A stretch of 64,000 nucleotides of DNA from Enterospora canceri (lineage: Eukaryota > Microsporidia > Enterocytozoonidae), in contig LWDP01000002.1 of NCBI GenBank assembly GCA_002087915.1, positions 1 through 64,000 on the forward strand, written 5' to 3'. The translations under genes and the position numbers were made by a program. Each line of letters begins with the position of its first letter. Position 1 is the first letter of the stretch. The notes beneath the pieces are model-generated. The model did no database searches, had not been told where the DNA came from, and saw only the letters and a program-made list of their open reading frames with translations. Of the stretch, positions 27,548 to 36,303 are shown piece after piece.

Positions 27548-29032
27548 ATGCACATAATACCACTTGGAGCAGGCCAAGACGTTGGGAAATCGTGCATTTT
27601 GGTCTCAATTCAGGACAAAACGATCATGTTCGACTGTGGAATGCACATGGGATACCACGATAGACGCAAATTTCCTGATTTCAGCTACTTCGAGCAATTC
27701 AACAACTTCAATGCCGTTGTTGATGTCGTCATCATCTCCCATTTCCATATCGACCACTGTGGCGCACTTCCCTACTTCACAGAGGTTCTTGGCTTCGACG
27801 GGCCCATTTTCATGACGCATCCAACAAAGGCAGCACTTCCAATAATTCTGGAAGACTCAAGAAAGCTGCTTGAAATGAAGAATAGTGGTGACAAACTGCT
27901 CTTTACCACTGAACAAATCAACACGTGTCTCAAAAAGGTCATCACAGTCAACATGAATGAGACGTACGAAATAGAGGACAATTTCATTCTACGACCGTAT
28001 TACGCTGGTCACGTCATTGGTGCAGCCATGTTCTACGTAGAATACAAGGGAGAAAGTGTCGTATACACAGGTGATTTCAGCACACTTGCAGACAGACACC
28101 TTAGATCAGCCACAATTGATCGACTCTCACCCGATTTATTGATCACCGAAAGCACGTATGGAGGAGTATTAAGGGAGTGTAAGAAGGCTAAGGAGAGAAG
28201 AATGCTGCAAATAATCCAGGATACGATTGACGAAGGTGGAAAAGTGCTGATTCCGATATTCGCCCTAGGAAGAGCCCAGGAAATCTGTCTTCTAATTGAA
28301 AATTATTGGGAGAGAATGGGTCTAAAGGTGCCAATCTACTTCTCAATGGGAATCACAAGCAAAGTCAACGACGTCTACTCGCGATATTCGAACTACACGA
28401 ACCAGACGGTGCAAGAGAAGCTGGAAAAGAGAAACGTATTCGACTTCAACTTCATCAAACCATTTTACAGGGCTGTTCTTGAGTCAGACGAGCCAATGGT
28501 GATCTTTGCTACGCCAGCGATGCTCCATTCTGGTAGTTCTCTTGCCATTTTCAGGTCACTTTGTGGTGATAAAAGGAATTCAGTGATTTTGCCTGGTTTC
28601 TGTAGCAGGGGAACTGTGGGAGAGAAAATCATGAACGGTCTCAGGCGAATTGAAGTTGGTAGAAATGTCTTGGATGTGAATTTAAATGTCCATAACGTGG
28701 CATTCAGTGCACATGCTGACATGGCTGGCATTCTGAAGATCGTAGAGCAGTGTAGACCAAAGAATATTGTTCTAGTTCACGGTGACAAGAGCAGAATGCA
28801 ATCATTGAAGAATAAGATCGACGAGGAGTTGGGAATACCCGTCTATCATCCTGCAAATGGAGTGATGATTGAGATACCAAGGCAGAGGAACGTGGCTGTG
28901 CGAGTGAAGAGGGAGCTGATTGAGAAACACGTCATTTTAGATCAAAATGAGCAAGAAATTGATCTATGTCTGGAAGTGGAAAAAGAGGGAGAGAAAGTTG
29001 TAGTGAAGAGCATTCAAAGTAACAGAATGTAG
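27548..29032 (+). CDS. INTS11: Metallo-beta-lactamase/beta-CASP RNA endonuclease, Integrator-11-like
   Basis: A 494-residue nuclease of the CPSF73/INTS11 family. The zinc site HFHIDHCG is at 65-72, with AGHVIGAAMF and YTGDF following. The beta-CASP region includes IPIFALGRAQE and FSAHADM, then VHGDKS. The N-terminus (PLGAGQDVGKSCILVSI and DCGMHMGYHDRRKFPDFSY) and the short length match INTS11 better than CPSF73, whose equivalent reads GAGQEVGRSC. All catalytic His/Asp residues look intact. The start directly follows CCC, 26 bases from the divergent Rrp4 gene. Confidence 0.88.
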   Translation: MHIIPLGAGQDVGKSCILVSIQDKTIMFDCGMHMGYHDRRKFPDFSYFEQFNNFNAVVDVVIISHFHIDHCGALPYFTEVLGFDGPIFMTHPTKAALPIILEDSRKLLEMKNSGDKLLFTTEQINTCLKKVITVNMNETYEIEDNFILRPYYAGHVIGAAMFYVEYKGESVVYTGDFSTLADRHLRSATIDRLSPDLLITESTYGGVLRECKKAKERRMLQIIQDTIDEGGKVLIPIFALGRAQEICLLIENYWERMGLKVPIYFSMGITSKVNDVYSRYSNYTNQTVQEKLEKRNVFDFNFIKPFYRAVLESDEPMVIFATPAMLHSGSSLAIFRSLCGDKRNSVILPGFCSRGTVGEKIMNGLRRIEVGRNVLDVNLNVHNVAFSAHADMAGILKIVEQCRPKNIVLVHGDKSRMQSLKNKIDEELGIPVYHPANGVMIEIPRQRNVAVRVKRELIEKHVILDQNEQEIDLCLEVEKEGEKVVVKSIQSNRM

Positions 29033-29073
29033 AATTAATGAGAATGAGACTTGTTGGAAGACAGCTGCCCCTT

Positions 29074-30555
29074 CTACTCATCAGAACCAGTGTACGTCTT
29101 TTCAATTGCCTCTTTCAGGTGATTCGTTTGGCCTTCGATGGTCTTCCGGACGATGAAGTTCTCAACAGTCGTCTTCAACGCGTCCTGAATTCTGCTTCTG
29201 TGCTTCTCAGGCAGCAGATACTTCGCATGTTGAGCCAGCTCCTTGGTCAGAAACCTGTTTAAGACAAGGCCCCTGTACGACTCGAGCTTGATCTTCCACA
29301 AACCAACAATCAGCTGCCTGTCTTTGCTGATCGACTTCTCAAGCGTCAGATTCTCAAACTTATCGACGTATCCCTCGAAACACGCCTTGTTATTGATCAG
29401 ATAGACGTATTTGTCAAAATCACGAAGATGAGACGATAACTCAACCACCTTCCCAAGGCATTTGGTAGAAATGTTCGAATCAAACGACTCTGCCCCGTAG
29501 ACGCCAAATGACGGCCCAAATGAGGAGACCCAGGCCTCCTTGAGATCAGGGCTCTCGTTGAATGCGTCCAGGGCAGCAGTCGTCGTCTTGCAGCCGTCTT
29601 CTGCCTGCAGATCCCCTCTTGGCTTCTCAAGCATCTCCAAATCAGCCGTAAGTTGGATCATGCAATTCAAAATCAACTTTTTGATCTGATCTTTGAAGAC
29701 ACCGAGTTCCTCGATTTCTTTGATGGCTGTTCCATCCCGATGCATCAGATTCGCATGCAATTTGATCAGAAGTGCGATGTCACCTGCATTTGACTCCTTG
29801 TCTGCCTTGATCAGTGTGTCTGCCATCACCTTCTTCAGACTGATCACAATCAGCTGGACCAATCCAACATTGATGTTGTAGGCAGCCCGCTTCCCCAGAA
29901 TCTCAGCATTCATCTGAATCACCAGGTTGAAGTATTTGCTCAGATTGGCAGTCTGCTGGACCAGAAGACTCAGGTTGTTGTTGATGTCAATGAATCCCAG
30001 TCTCTCATACACCTTCTGCGTGTATTCACCCAGAAACTCCTTTTTGTTGCAGTTCTGAAGCAGAAAGTGGGCGTAGACGTCGATTTTGTTCACAATTTTA
30101 GGAAGGCGATTCAGCCCACTGAAAAATGACTTCTTTATGCACAGAACAACACGGTCGAAGAATTCCTCGTTGCTTCGAACTGCGTCCTGGACAATCTTCA
30201 CGTCCTTGTACTCGTCAAATGCGTGCAAATGGTCCCTGAACTCGTCCAGCATCTTCACGATGCCCAGTTCCTCGAGCTCCTTGATTTTCATAGGCCTCGT
30301 CTCAAGCCCACTCTTCTCTACACGAATTCGAGTTGCCTCAAGTGACTTCATTGTCTCGCTATACGTCCCATAGAACTCGAGAAGTAGTCGAATGTTTGCC
30401 TTTGGCCCAATATACGGCTTGAATGCCCCCATTGCCTTGTAGTCTGTGCTCCTGAGTTCCAGTAGCACACTGTGACACGTCTTGTCTATCTTGTCCGATA
30501 GCCTGAGCTGCTTTAGTAGGTTGTTTAGCCTTGTTTTGCTGTTCTGTAGATTCAT
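29074..30555 (-). CDS. EXO70: Exocyst subunit Exo70
   Basis: A 493-residue helical rod. An N-terminal coiled region is followed by stacked bundles, and the C-terminal part (VVELSSHLRDFDKYVYLINN, then LKESYRG-like KLESYRGLVLNRFL) shows the Exo70 pattern of a helix ending in Y-x-x-F/L before a basic C-terminus. Exo70 binds phosphoinositides and anchors exocyst at the plasma membrane. The ATG at 30555 follows GGACCCAT; the in-frame ATG at 30585 would overlap the divergent gene. A different CATCHR subunit is the main alternative. Confidence 0.65.
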   Translation of the reverse strand: MNLQNSKTRLNNLLKQLRLSDKIDKTCHSVLLELRSTDYKAMGAFKPYIGPKANIRLLLEFYGTYSETMKSLEATRIRVEKSGLETRPMKIKELEELGIVKMLDEFRDHLHAFDEYKDVKIVQDAVRSNEEFFDRVVLCIKKSFFSGLNRLPKIVNKIDVYAHFLLQNCNKKEFLGEYTQKVYERLGFIDINNNLSLLVQQTANLSKYFNLVIQMNAEILGKRAAYNINVGLVQLIVISLKKVMADTLIKADKESNAGDIALLIKLHANLMHRDGTAIKEIEELGVFKDQIKKLILNCMIQLTADLEMLEKPRGDLQAEDGCKTTTAALDAFNESPDLKEAWVSSFGPSFGVYGAESFDSNISTKCLGKVVELSSHLRDFDKYVYLINNKACFEGYVDKFENLTLEKSISKDRQLIVGLWKIKLESYRGLVLNRFLTKELAQHAKYLLPEKHRSRIQDALKTTVENFIVRKTIEGQTNHLKEAIEKTYTGSDE

Positions 30556-30577
30556 ATGGGTCCCATTCTGACTCAGA

Positions 30578-32341
30578 ATGACCATTCCACCCTTTTTCTC
30601 TTTTCAACCTTGTTATTTCCTTCTTCCTTCATCAACCCCATTGGCCACTGCTTCAACTACTGCAATTTGTTTGTTGATCCCCTTTATGGAAATTACTGTC
30701 TTAGGCGACGCATGCCGAATCATTGGATTTGGAACTGGTAGACCAATGCACAAGCAAACCATCTTCGTTACGTCTGATAAGCACACACTCGTGCAGTATT
30801 CCGACTTCAACAAGCACGATCAGCGATTCAAGTCAACCAGCCAGGTCTACGAGGAGGTGAACAAGGGAGACGTCCATTGCGTATTTGATGGAATTCTGAT
30901 CAATAAGAAGGAGTACGACCTGGTGGTCTACGAGACACCAACAGGTGGCTTCAGCCTGGTTCTCTTTGAGGACAGGAAGAAGAGCAAGGAGTTTGGAGAG
31001 GCATTCATTGCATCACCAATCTACTACTACGATTCAATGAGAAACAAGGGCGTGATCATTGGACAGACCAAGAAGGACGTGATTGGCTTCTACGACATCG
31101 AGCCGAGTCAGCTCGTAGCCAGAAACATGGAAATCAGAAACAAGAACCTCTTTGCGAGACACAGCAGTGCCATTGTCGACCTGTACTCGAACATGAAGCC
31201 GCTTCTTGTGCTTGAGACTGAGAGTGGTGGAAACAAGCACCTTTCTCTTTTCAGCGTGGTTGAGGAGACTGTGACTGCCATTGCGGAGTATCCGCTTGGG
31301 GCAGTGACAAGCCCAGTTCAATTCATTCGAAATCCAAAGGAAAAGTGCAAGATCGACGCGTGGTTTCTGAGAGACACTGGTGCGTCGACGAGGCTGATTC
31401 AGCTTGAGAATGCGGTTGCGCCTGTCGATGCGCTGAAGAAGGTCGATGGAGCATCGAGTGCAGATCGATTCATCAAAAAAGAGAGGCGATTTCCTGTTTC
31501 AGGAGATGCCGTTTTTCAGGCGGAAAAGGAGCACGACGTCCTTGGGGCGAAGATGCTGAAAACGGGGGCTGGGCGACTTGAGCGCTTCCACGTCGCAGAC
31601 ATCGCCTCTCGTGGCGTCCAGCAGCTCTTTTTCATCGACCAAAACAGGCGGATGGTCGTCCGTGTCCTGGACGAAAAGGGCGTCTCTGAGGAGAAGGCGG
31701 CGGCCGTGGTCTCCTTCGTGGGCAGCACCAAAAACAGCGACATCAGCGCGGTGACGTCAGCGGATCTCGGAAACGAGGGAAAGCAGTCGCTGATTCTGGG
31801 GCGGAACAGCGTCCACGACGGTGGGGAGATGCTGTATCTGCTGCGACTTGTCGTGAAATCAGGCGACAACAAGGTGGAGTTCTTCACGGCCACCAAAACA
31901 GATGGCCACCAAATTTATGTTCCAGGAGCCACTCATTTTGTGGGGCTGAACAACGGCAGCTACTGCGTGATGGCACCGCAGTCACCGCAGGCTGGGCCTG
32001 GTGCCCTCTCTCAGCGTGGATCATTCGTTGGTGTCGGATCAACCCACTTCTTTCTGACCTACTTTTACACCTCACTTCCATTCACGCCAAATGACCAGTT
32101 TGTTCTCGACTGCTCTGCCTCGATATTCCCAACGACAATCACAGAATTCACGTTTCTGGGGCAGCAACTCCACTACCGCTGCTTCTTCACGTCCCCACAT
32201 CTCCACCTGGTGATGGCAGTGCTCTTTGTGACTGCCTTCATCACCATTGCACTGATCGTATATCTCTCCTGGTTGGAACGTAGGAAGTACAAGATCAGGA
32301 CAGAAAATGACAACATTCAGAGACTCATGAAGGTTATTTAA
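30578..32341 (+). CDS. ITFG1/TIP-like FG-GAP membrane protein
   Basis: A type I membrane protein of 587 residues if begun at 30578. The lumenal part has beta-propeller-like blades. The region before the membrane helix matches the ITFG1 layout: FVGVGSTHFFLTYF, then a PN/FP loop and a TSPH segment, a helix at about 547-567, and a short basic tail. The start is ambiguous. The ATG at 30578 gives a hydrophobic leader. The ATG at 30686 has the CCCC signal but leaves no signal peptide. The 3' half of the gene is GC-rich. Yeast-type fungi mostly lack this family, so identity is moderate. Confidence 0.5.
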   Translation: MTIPPFFSFQPCYFLLPSSTPLATASTTAICLLIPFMEITVLGDACRIIGFGTGRPMHKQTIFVTSDKHTLVQYSDFNKHDQRFKSTSQVYEEVNKGDVHCVFDGILINKKEYDLVVYETPTGGFSLVLFEDRKKSKEFGEAFIASPIYYYDSMRNKGVIIGQTKKDVIGFYDIEPSQLVARNMEIRNKNLFARHSSAIVDLYSNMKPLLVLETESGGNKHLSLFSVVEETVTAIAEYPLGAVTSPVQFIRNPKEKCKIDAWFLRDTGASTRLIQLENAVAPVDALKKVDGASSADRFIKKERRFPVSGDAVFQAEKEHDVLGAKMLKTGAGRLERFHVADIASRGVQQLFFIDQNRRMVVRVLDEKGVSEEKAAAVVSFVGSTKNSDISAVTSADLGNEGKQSLILGRNSVHDGGEMLYLLRLVVKSGDNKVEFFTATKTDGHQIYVPGATHFVGLNNGSYCVMAPQSPQAGPGALSQRGSFVGVGSTHFFLTYFYTSLPFTPNDQFVLDCSASIFPTTITEFTFLGQQLHYRCFFTSPHLHLVMAVLFVTAFITIALIVYLSWLERRKYKIRTENDNIQRLMKVI

Positions 32342-32395
32342 TTGGAAGTGATCAATATTGATAAGGTTAAATTGTATTGGTAATAGTGTAATATA

Positions 32396-33637
32396 CTATA
32401 CACTGGTGTCATTCTGGTTGGTATCACCCTTGCACCTTTTTGATATTTCTGGCTCATTCAGGCCACCTCCCAGTTTCTGATTAGCCCAGATCAGTCCAAC
32501 TATTTTGTAGAGGAGGACACAGATCAGTCCACAAATGTACAATTCAGCAGCAGAGTAGTCTGGGCTGATTCGAAGAAGGAGAGAGGCAACAAGGGGGGAG
32601 ACAGTGTACGCCAGATTCAGTAGGCAGCTGATTCGACTCAGTGTCATTGGCAGTTGACTGGGAGAGACGACCTTTGGAATGCATGGCCAGTAGCAGGCCA
32701 TCATTGGGGCAGCAAGAGCAAGGGCACCAATTGAAACTGGGACACTGGCAAAGCGTAGGAGAAAGTTGGCGTGAGCAACCAGAATAAGCAATGCACTGGC
32801 AAGCACAACAAAGAGCTTGTAGCCACAGTGGTCGACGAAGAGGCCAACCAGCGACTGCAGGAAGATCGAGGATCCCTCAACGCATCCAAGGAATCTGCCA
32901 GCTTCAACCTGAGAGAAGCTGAATCGAATTTGGAGCATCAGTGGCGCAATGTTGTAGAAGGGAGCCCAAATGGCACCAAAGAGGAAGACGCACTGGTAGA
33001 CGAGGAAGAGTAGGTGACTGTCTGAGACTGGGGCAGAGACAGGGGTCTCCTCACTCTCATCTTCATCCTTAGGTGACTTGTAGGTGAAGAGTGACGTCAT
33101 CAGGGCAGCAGCAAGGCAGATGAGAACGAATCCACCTTTGCAGAGGAAGATGGCACCGTAGGAGAGGGCTGTCTGTGGGGAGAAGTAGAAAGTGAAGACA
33201 GTTCCAAGGCGACCTATCGAAAGAAAGAGCCCAGTGGCCACAGCCAGCTCGCTACCAGCGTAGTAGGCGGTGATTCTACTCTCACAGAACACGAAGAACG
33301 ATTCGAGGCCAATTCCGTAGAAGACGCGTCCTAGGGCAGCCAGGCTGATTGATTCCATCAAAATTGCGGTAGTGAAAATGGCCTGGCCCAGAAAGACGAA
33401 TGTGGCCAAAATGAACAGAATTCCATTTCTGATGAATCCGTGGAGGTGGCCGAATGCGAGTGGGCAAACTGTGTTTGGGAGGGCGTAGGCCGTGTAGAGG
33501 ACAGCAACCTGGTGAGCAGTTGCTGGTGATCCACCAAATGCGATGCTGCTGTTGATTGCAGCCGGAATGTCGTAGACGAAGTAGAGCAGAAAGAGCGCAA
33601 TGGATGCAACTGCAACAAACTGGTCTCTCTCTTTCAT
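32396..33637 (-). CDS. Major facilitator transporter, MFSD1-like
   Basis: A 413-residue protein with about 12 membrane helices. The first helix ends with YFVYDIPAAIN, a pattern characteristic of MFSD1 (a lysosomal dipeptide uniporter in animals). The central loop (about 192-212) is acidic (KSPKDEDESEET). GLFVDHCGYK fits the MFS loop between helices 8 and 9. The start ATG has no CCC signal. Substrate is unproven; amino acid or peptide uptake would suit a parasite. Confidence 0.7.
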   Translation of the reverse strand: MKERDQFVAVASIALFLLYFVYDIPAAINSSIAFGGSPATAHQVAVLYTAYALPNTVCPLAFGHLHGFIRNGILFILATFVFLGQAIFTTAILMESISLAALGRVFYGIGLESFFVFCESRITAYYAGSELAVATGLFLSIGRLGTVFTFYFSPQTALSYGAIFLCKGGFVLICLAAALMTSLFTYKSPKDEDESEETPVSAPVSDSHLLFLVYQCVFLFGAIWAPFYNIAPLMLQIRFSFSQVEAGRFLGCVEGSSIFLQSLVGLFVDHCGYKLFVVLASALLILVAHANFLLRFASVPVSIGALALAAPMMACYWPCIPKVVSPSQLPMTLSRISCLLNLAYTVSPLVASLLLRISPDYSAAELYICGLICVLLYKIVGLIWANQKLGGGLNEPEISKRCKGDTNQNDTSV

Positions 33638-33717
33638 CTGATATTTATTACAGTCATTTATTAGTGATCAATATTATTAGGGTGTTTCAGAAAGTAAACA
33701 AATGATCCATTTATTGC

Positions 33718-34908
33718 CTATGTGAAGTAGAGGATGTTTGACTTCTTCTTTGATAGCACGTCATTGATTCCATTGGCAAAGTCAACCTGTGTGATTCTGG
33801 TTCTGTTTCCTCGTATTGCACTCATCCCAGCCTCGATGCAAACTGCCTTGCATTGGGCACCGTTGAATCCCTCAGTCGAACGAGCCAGCTCCTCGAAATC
33901 AACCAGGTCGTCAACCTGCATCTTTCTGGCGTGAATCTGCATGATTCTCTTTCTTCCTGCTTCTGTTGGAAGTGGAAACTCGATCTTCCTGTCCAATCGA
34001 CCAGATCGAAGCAGGGCTGGATCCAAAATATCAACTCGATTTGTGGCTGCTATGATTTTGATATCAGACTGACTCGTGAATCCATCCAACTCATTCAGCA
34101 GCTCAAGCATCGTCCTCTGCACCTCTCTATCTCCAGTCTTGTCCGATGCACTGCGCTTTGTTCCAATTGCGTCAATTTCGTCAATGAAAATGATACAAGG
34201 CCTCTTTTCCCTTGCTAGTTGAAATGTCTCTCGTACCATTCTGGCTCCGTCACCAATGTACATTTGGACTAGCTGTGGCCCAGCCAGCTTCAGAAACGTG
34301 GCATTGGTCTTGGCTGCGCATGCTCGTGCCATGAGCGTCTTTCCTGTTCCAGGTGGCCCATACATCAATACGCCCTTTGGTGCCTGAATATTCAGTTTGC
34401 TGAATCGGTCTGGATAGAGCAGTGGTAGAACAATCGCCTCAGTCAGCTCCTCAATCTGCCTCTCCATTCCGCCTATGTCGTCGTACGTTTCAGCTGGCTT
34501 CCCATCCAACTCCATCGCAAGCACCTTTGAATCGTAGGTCGCAGGCAACTTCTCAAAAATGACATTTGTTTCCTTGTGAAGGGCAACTGAGTCACCAGGC
34601 TTCAGCTCGTCAGTGGGAACGAGTCCAAGCATTTCGAGGTAGCTCGTCTGCCTCGTTGACGAGTTCACAATTCCACTGTTTCCATCTCCGTCTTTGAATG
34701 TCTCTAACACATTTCCAACCAGATAGGGCAGATTCTTGTTTAGTTTTATTTTGTCCATGTTTTCAACAATGAATCTCGACTTGTTCATCGTATCGTTCTT
34801 CACTCTGCTTAGTTCAGCTCCAAGCATCCTTGTTTCCGCCTGTATCATCCTCGTTCTCTCGCTGATTTGCTCAGGCGAGAGGTCTTCAATTTTGTCGTAT
34901 TCAGCCAT
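33718..34908 (-). CDS. RPT5: 26S proteasome regulatory ATPase Rpt5 (PSMC3)
   Basis: A 396-residue AAA+ ATPase. An N-terminal coiled coil (10-60) and OB domain precede GPPGTGKT (184-191), Walker [13 protein letters not shown], and the arginine-finger segment [33 protein letters not shown] and the sequence before the ATPase ([23 protein letters not shown]) identify Rpt5. The C-terminus, normally HbYX, ends YFT, so the conserved Tyr is a Phe. The start follows TTAGCCC. It converges on nothing and lies head-to-tail with Gcn5. Confidence 0.95.
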   Translation of the reverse strand: MAEYDKIEDLSPEQISERTRMIQAETRMLGAELSRVKNDTMNKSRFIVENMDKIKLNKNLPYLVGNVLETFKDGDGNSGIVNSSTRQTSYLEMLGLVPTDELKPGDSVALHKETNVIFEKLPATYDSKVLAMELDGKPAETYDDIGGMERQIEELTEAIVLPLLYPDRFSKLNIQAPKGVLMYGPPGTGKTLMARACAAKTNATFLKLAGPQLVQMYIGDGARMVRETFQLAREKRPCIIFIDEIDAIGTKRSASDKTGDREVQRTMLELLNELDGFTSQSDIKIIAATNRVDILDPALLRSGRLDRKIEFPLPTEAGRKRIMQIHARKMQVDDLVDFEELARSTEGFNGAQCKAVCIEAGMSAIRGNRTRITQVDFANGINDVLSKKKSNILYFT

Positions 34909-34961
34909 GGGCTAAAAACACGTCTCATAAAATGGAACAAATGATGACTGATATCAGTTTG

Positions 34962-36128
34962 TTACAAATATTTGTTGATGGTGGATTTGTACTTGTTTCG
35001 GAGTGTCCTATACGACTTCTCAATGTGCTGGGCGCACTTGTGGTACTGCGTGTTAGGTCCATTGAATTTGTAGCAGTTTGTGACCATCAGAAGCACATCC
35101 TCTTCAAATTGATCAAATTCAGCATATTCCCCATTTGCATGTTTCATCTTGATCGTAGACATGTCCATGGGCTGCTTTATCACAGATCGATATTCAGGCA
35201 CGTCCTTGGATGAGACTGGATCAAAGAACGGCCAGGCTGATGGATTCGCATACAGTTCTGCTATCATGAAATCAATATAATTTCGTAGGAAGCCAATCTT
35301 AGTCTGTGGTGGCTCATTGTCCTCCATTGAATTCAAAACTGGATCATTTGTCTCCCTCACCTCGTGATACTCGTTTATCTCTCCCATTTTATCCTTGATT
35401 TTGTCGTACATTTTGATCAATAACTCATTCTGTCTCAAGTAGTTCATGTCTCCGTGTATCTTGCATTCCATTGGTGTCCCACCATCGTAGTCCTTGATGT
35501 ATCCCTTCCAGGCTGTTGACTGGATGTCAGCCGTAAACCCCTGCTTCCTGAAGAATCCAATGGCTGAGTTGTCTGCGTACGTCATAAAATACAAATTGAT
35601 CAATTCTAGGCTCTTTTTGACTTTTTTGTTGCTGTTTTGCTTCTTTGCAACTGCCTTGTTTTCAAGAAGGCTGTTGATGTCTGAGACTGTGATATTGTTG
35701 GATAAGAAGTTCCTTGGCTCCTTACAGTATTCGCTAAACTGCATTTTAACCAATTCCTTGAAACAATTCATCAGAAATCCACCGTAGCCCTTGATGTGCT
35801 TGAAGGAGTCCACCGCAAAAAAGACAATTTCAATCAGGTTTCTTTCGTAGGCGGGTCTGAAGCAAATTGCACCAATGAGCTCGTTCTTCTCGTCAACTAA
35901 CGTGCAATTGCACTGCTGTGGATCCATCACCTGTCTCATGATGTACTCTTTGGGCATTTTTGGAAGCATTCTTTGAAAGAGGATCTTTATGTCCACAAGT
36001 CGATCCAGACTGGTTAAATTGTCTCTGAAACTGACCAATTCCAGTGAATATCTGTTACTTTGGAACTCATCTATCTTCTCAGTCATCTTTTTCACTTTTG
36101 AAGATTCTTGTAATTTGAATAATTCCAT
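34962..36128 (-). CDS. GCN5: Histone acetyltransferase Gcn5
   Basis: A 388-residue SAGA-type acetyltransferase. The GNAT core has the catalytic Glu100 in NLIEIVFF and the acetyl-CoA loop HIKGYGGFLMN (111-121). MTYADNSAIGFFRKQGF follows, but separated by an unusual insert of about 55 residues. A C-terminal bromodomain (about 295-380) includes YRSVIKQPMDMSTIK and the acetyl-lysine-binding Asn in CYKFNGPN. The ATG at 36128 carries TATCCCC; a frame extending to 36365 is rejected. Confidence 0.94.
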   Translation of the reverse strand: MELFKLQESSKVKKMTEKIDEFQSNRYSLELVSFRDNLTSLDRLVDIKILFQRMLPKMPKEYIMRQVMDPQQCNCTLVDEKNELIGAICFRPAYERNLIEIVFFAVDSFKHIKGYGGFLMNCFKELVKMQFSEYCKEPRNFLSNNITVSDINSLLENKAVAKKQNSNKKVKKSLELINLYFMTYADNSAIGFFRKQGFTADIQSTAWKGYIKDYDGGTPMECKIHGDMNYLRQNELLIKMYDKIKDKMGEINEYHEVRETNDPVLNSMEDNEPPQTKIGFLRNYIDFMIAELYANPSAWPFFDPVSSKDVPEYRSVIKQPMDMSTIKMKHANGEYAEFDQFEEDVLLMVTNCYKFNGPNTQYHKCAQHIEKSYRTLRNKYKSTINKYL

Positions 36129-36137
36129 GGGGATAAA

Positions 36138-36293
36138 ATGAGTAGCGATTCTGGAAAATGCGGGGTTGAAATTGAAGGACTCTTTGAAGAAATAGGACGA
36201 GAAGTGGACGAGTGTGGTGACGAATTGAGTAAGAGAATTGCACCTGATATTCTGCCTGCTGAAATTGTGGGTGGTCTTGAGACCAAGAGGTGA
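36138..36293 (+). CDS. Possible 51-residue protein, divergent from Gcn5
   Basis: An ATG frame begins 9 bases from the Gcn5 start, behind GGGGATAAA, and stops 10 bases before the end of the proteasome gene, filling the gap exactly. The product is acidic and helical (GLFEEIGREVDECGDELS) with a proline-containing end (RIAPDILPAEIVGGLE). No family is recognised with confidence. There is faint likeness in length and pattern to small gamma-tubulin-complex proteins, but too little to name it. Confidence 0.35.
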   Translation: MSSDSGKCGVEIEGLFEEIGREVDECGDELSKRIAPDILPAEIVGGLETKR

Positions 36294-36303
36294 CTGACTC
36301 TGT

